Assembly (NCBI RefSeq): GCF_900094575.1 | Contig: NZ_FMAE01000011.1 | Span: 62,001 to 126,000, forward strand | Reading direction: 5' to 3' | Source: Bradyrhizobium yuanmingense | Lineage (GTDB): Bacteria > Pseudomonadota > Alphaproteobacteria > Rhizobiales > Xanthobacteraceae | DNA: 64,000 nucleotides | Part shown: positions 63,577 to 64,000 of the stretch, piece after piece | Position numbering within the stretch: position 1 is the stretch's first letter | Layout: each line of letters begins with the position of its first letter | The notes under the pieces: generated by a model | The model's input: the letters and a program-made list of their open reading frames with translations, nothing else | Database searches by the model: none | Told to the model about the DNA's origin: nothing | Position numbers and translations under genes: made by a program

Positions 63577-63879
63577 TCAGTTGGCGGCCGTCCCGCTCTT
63601 GGCCTTCTTCGGCGCACTGGTTGCGGCCGACGACGCCTTCGGCGCCGCCGGCTGCTTCGGATGTTCGGCACGCATGCCACCCCAGGGATCGCTGGACGCC
63701 TTGGTATCCGGAATCTTCTTCAGTGTTTCCTTGTAGGCCTTCTCACGTTCGGCCTCGATGGCCTTCTCCTCCGGCGACTTGCTCGGGGCATCCTGCATCA
63801 AATTGATGTTGGGCATTTGCGCGTAGGCAGGTCCCGCCAGCACGGCCAGCACCGCGGCCAAACGGAAAAGCTTCATCAT
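63577..63879 (-). CDS. Small secreted hypothetical protein
   Basis: A 100-residue protein with a signal peptide (LAAVLAVLAGPAYAQ) and a mature chain rich in Lys/Ala/Pro with a helical SPEEKAIEAEREKAYKETL stretch. aaggag precedes the double ATG (63879/63876). Probably periplasmic; no family recognised. Confidence 0.75.
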   Translation of the reverse strand: MMKLFRLAAVLAVLAGPAYAQMPNINLMQDAPSKSPEEKAIEAEREKAYKETLKKIPDTKASSDPWGGMRAEHPKQPAAPKASSAATSAPKKAKSGTAAN

Positions 63880-63963
63880 TCACTCCTTAAGTCTTCCATG
63901 AGGCGCGGATCGCCCCGCGCCCTGTCATCCTCGTCAGCCCGGTCACGGACCGGTGGCCGCTAG

Positions 63964-63980
63964 TGCCGATCCGATCGGCA
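63964..63980. repeat. Inverted repeat tgccgat-ccg-atcggca
   Basis: A perfect 7-base-arm inverted repeat near the right edge, upstream of the secreted protein gene. It might be an operator; the neighbour gene is outside the window. Confidence 0.35.
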
Positions 63981-64000
63981 TGATTTGGGCGTCTGCAGCC

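Overview
The window is GC-rich DNA with dense short-spaced genes, frequent GTG/TTG starts and an alphaproteobacterial gene set: ATPase zeta inhibitor (DUF1476), BolA next to a monothiol glutaredoxin, a GAAC-N7-GAAC LexA box before recA, PurS/PurQ/PurL as separate subunits, and many small Rhizobiales-type hypothetical proteins. The gene content and the dispersed palindromic repeats fit Bradyrhizobium or a close relative. That assignment is inference from family content; no database search was run. I saw no rRNA, tRNA, CRISPR, phage or transposase gene.

Left part (1-28 kb): a SecD-head protein cut by the window edge, a membrane cNMP-binding protein, murI, an HpcH/HpaI aldolase, a lone acyltransferase domain, rpsD with its terminator, a threonine-aldolase-like enzyme, two tandem beta-lactamase-fold hydrolases and a macrodomain protein. 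A purine/stress string then runs on the minus strand (purC, purS, purQ, purL, bolA, grxD). It is interrupted by ergothioneine genes (egtB, egtD), an LtrA protein, an acyltransferase, a thioesterase, a DMT transporter, a TetR/RidA pair, an orphan Bug-type binding protein and CorA.

Middle (28-45 kb): a LysR regulator faces a PEP-mutase-family enzyme. Next is a cyanate module: cyanase, ABC ATPase, permease and a Tat-type binding protein. It sits behind a clear -24/-12 sigma-54 promoter and is divergent from a PAS-containing sigma-54 activator that has an inverted/direct repeat operator at its start. Then come a TetR-controlled OsmC / acyl-CoA-dehydrogenase-like / rhodanese cluster, a secreted TPR protein, and a LysR-WrbA-MFS cassette inserted at the 3' end of trmJ. 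That cassette is flanked by a duplicated, decayed piece of the trmJ 3' end. TrmJ itself carries a C-terminal DUF559-like extension.

Right part (46-64 kb): icd, a DUF3455 remnant, alaS, and the glycine cleavage operon gcvT-gcvH-gcvP behind a tandem glycine riboswitch. A head-to-tail array of four paralogous genes of unknown function (DUF1835/DUF3658-like) lies between gcvP and recA. recA has an SOS box and a strong terminator. The last 3 kb is a field of very small hypothetical genes, one frameshifted, together with palindromes.

The best candidates for something undescribed are the four-paralog array downstream of recA, the cyanate regulon with its operator layout, the OsmC/ACAD-like/rhodanese cluster, and the TrmJ-DUF559 fusion with the cassette inserted at its end.
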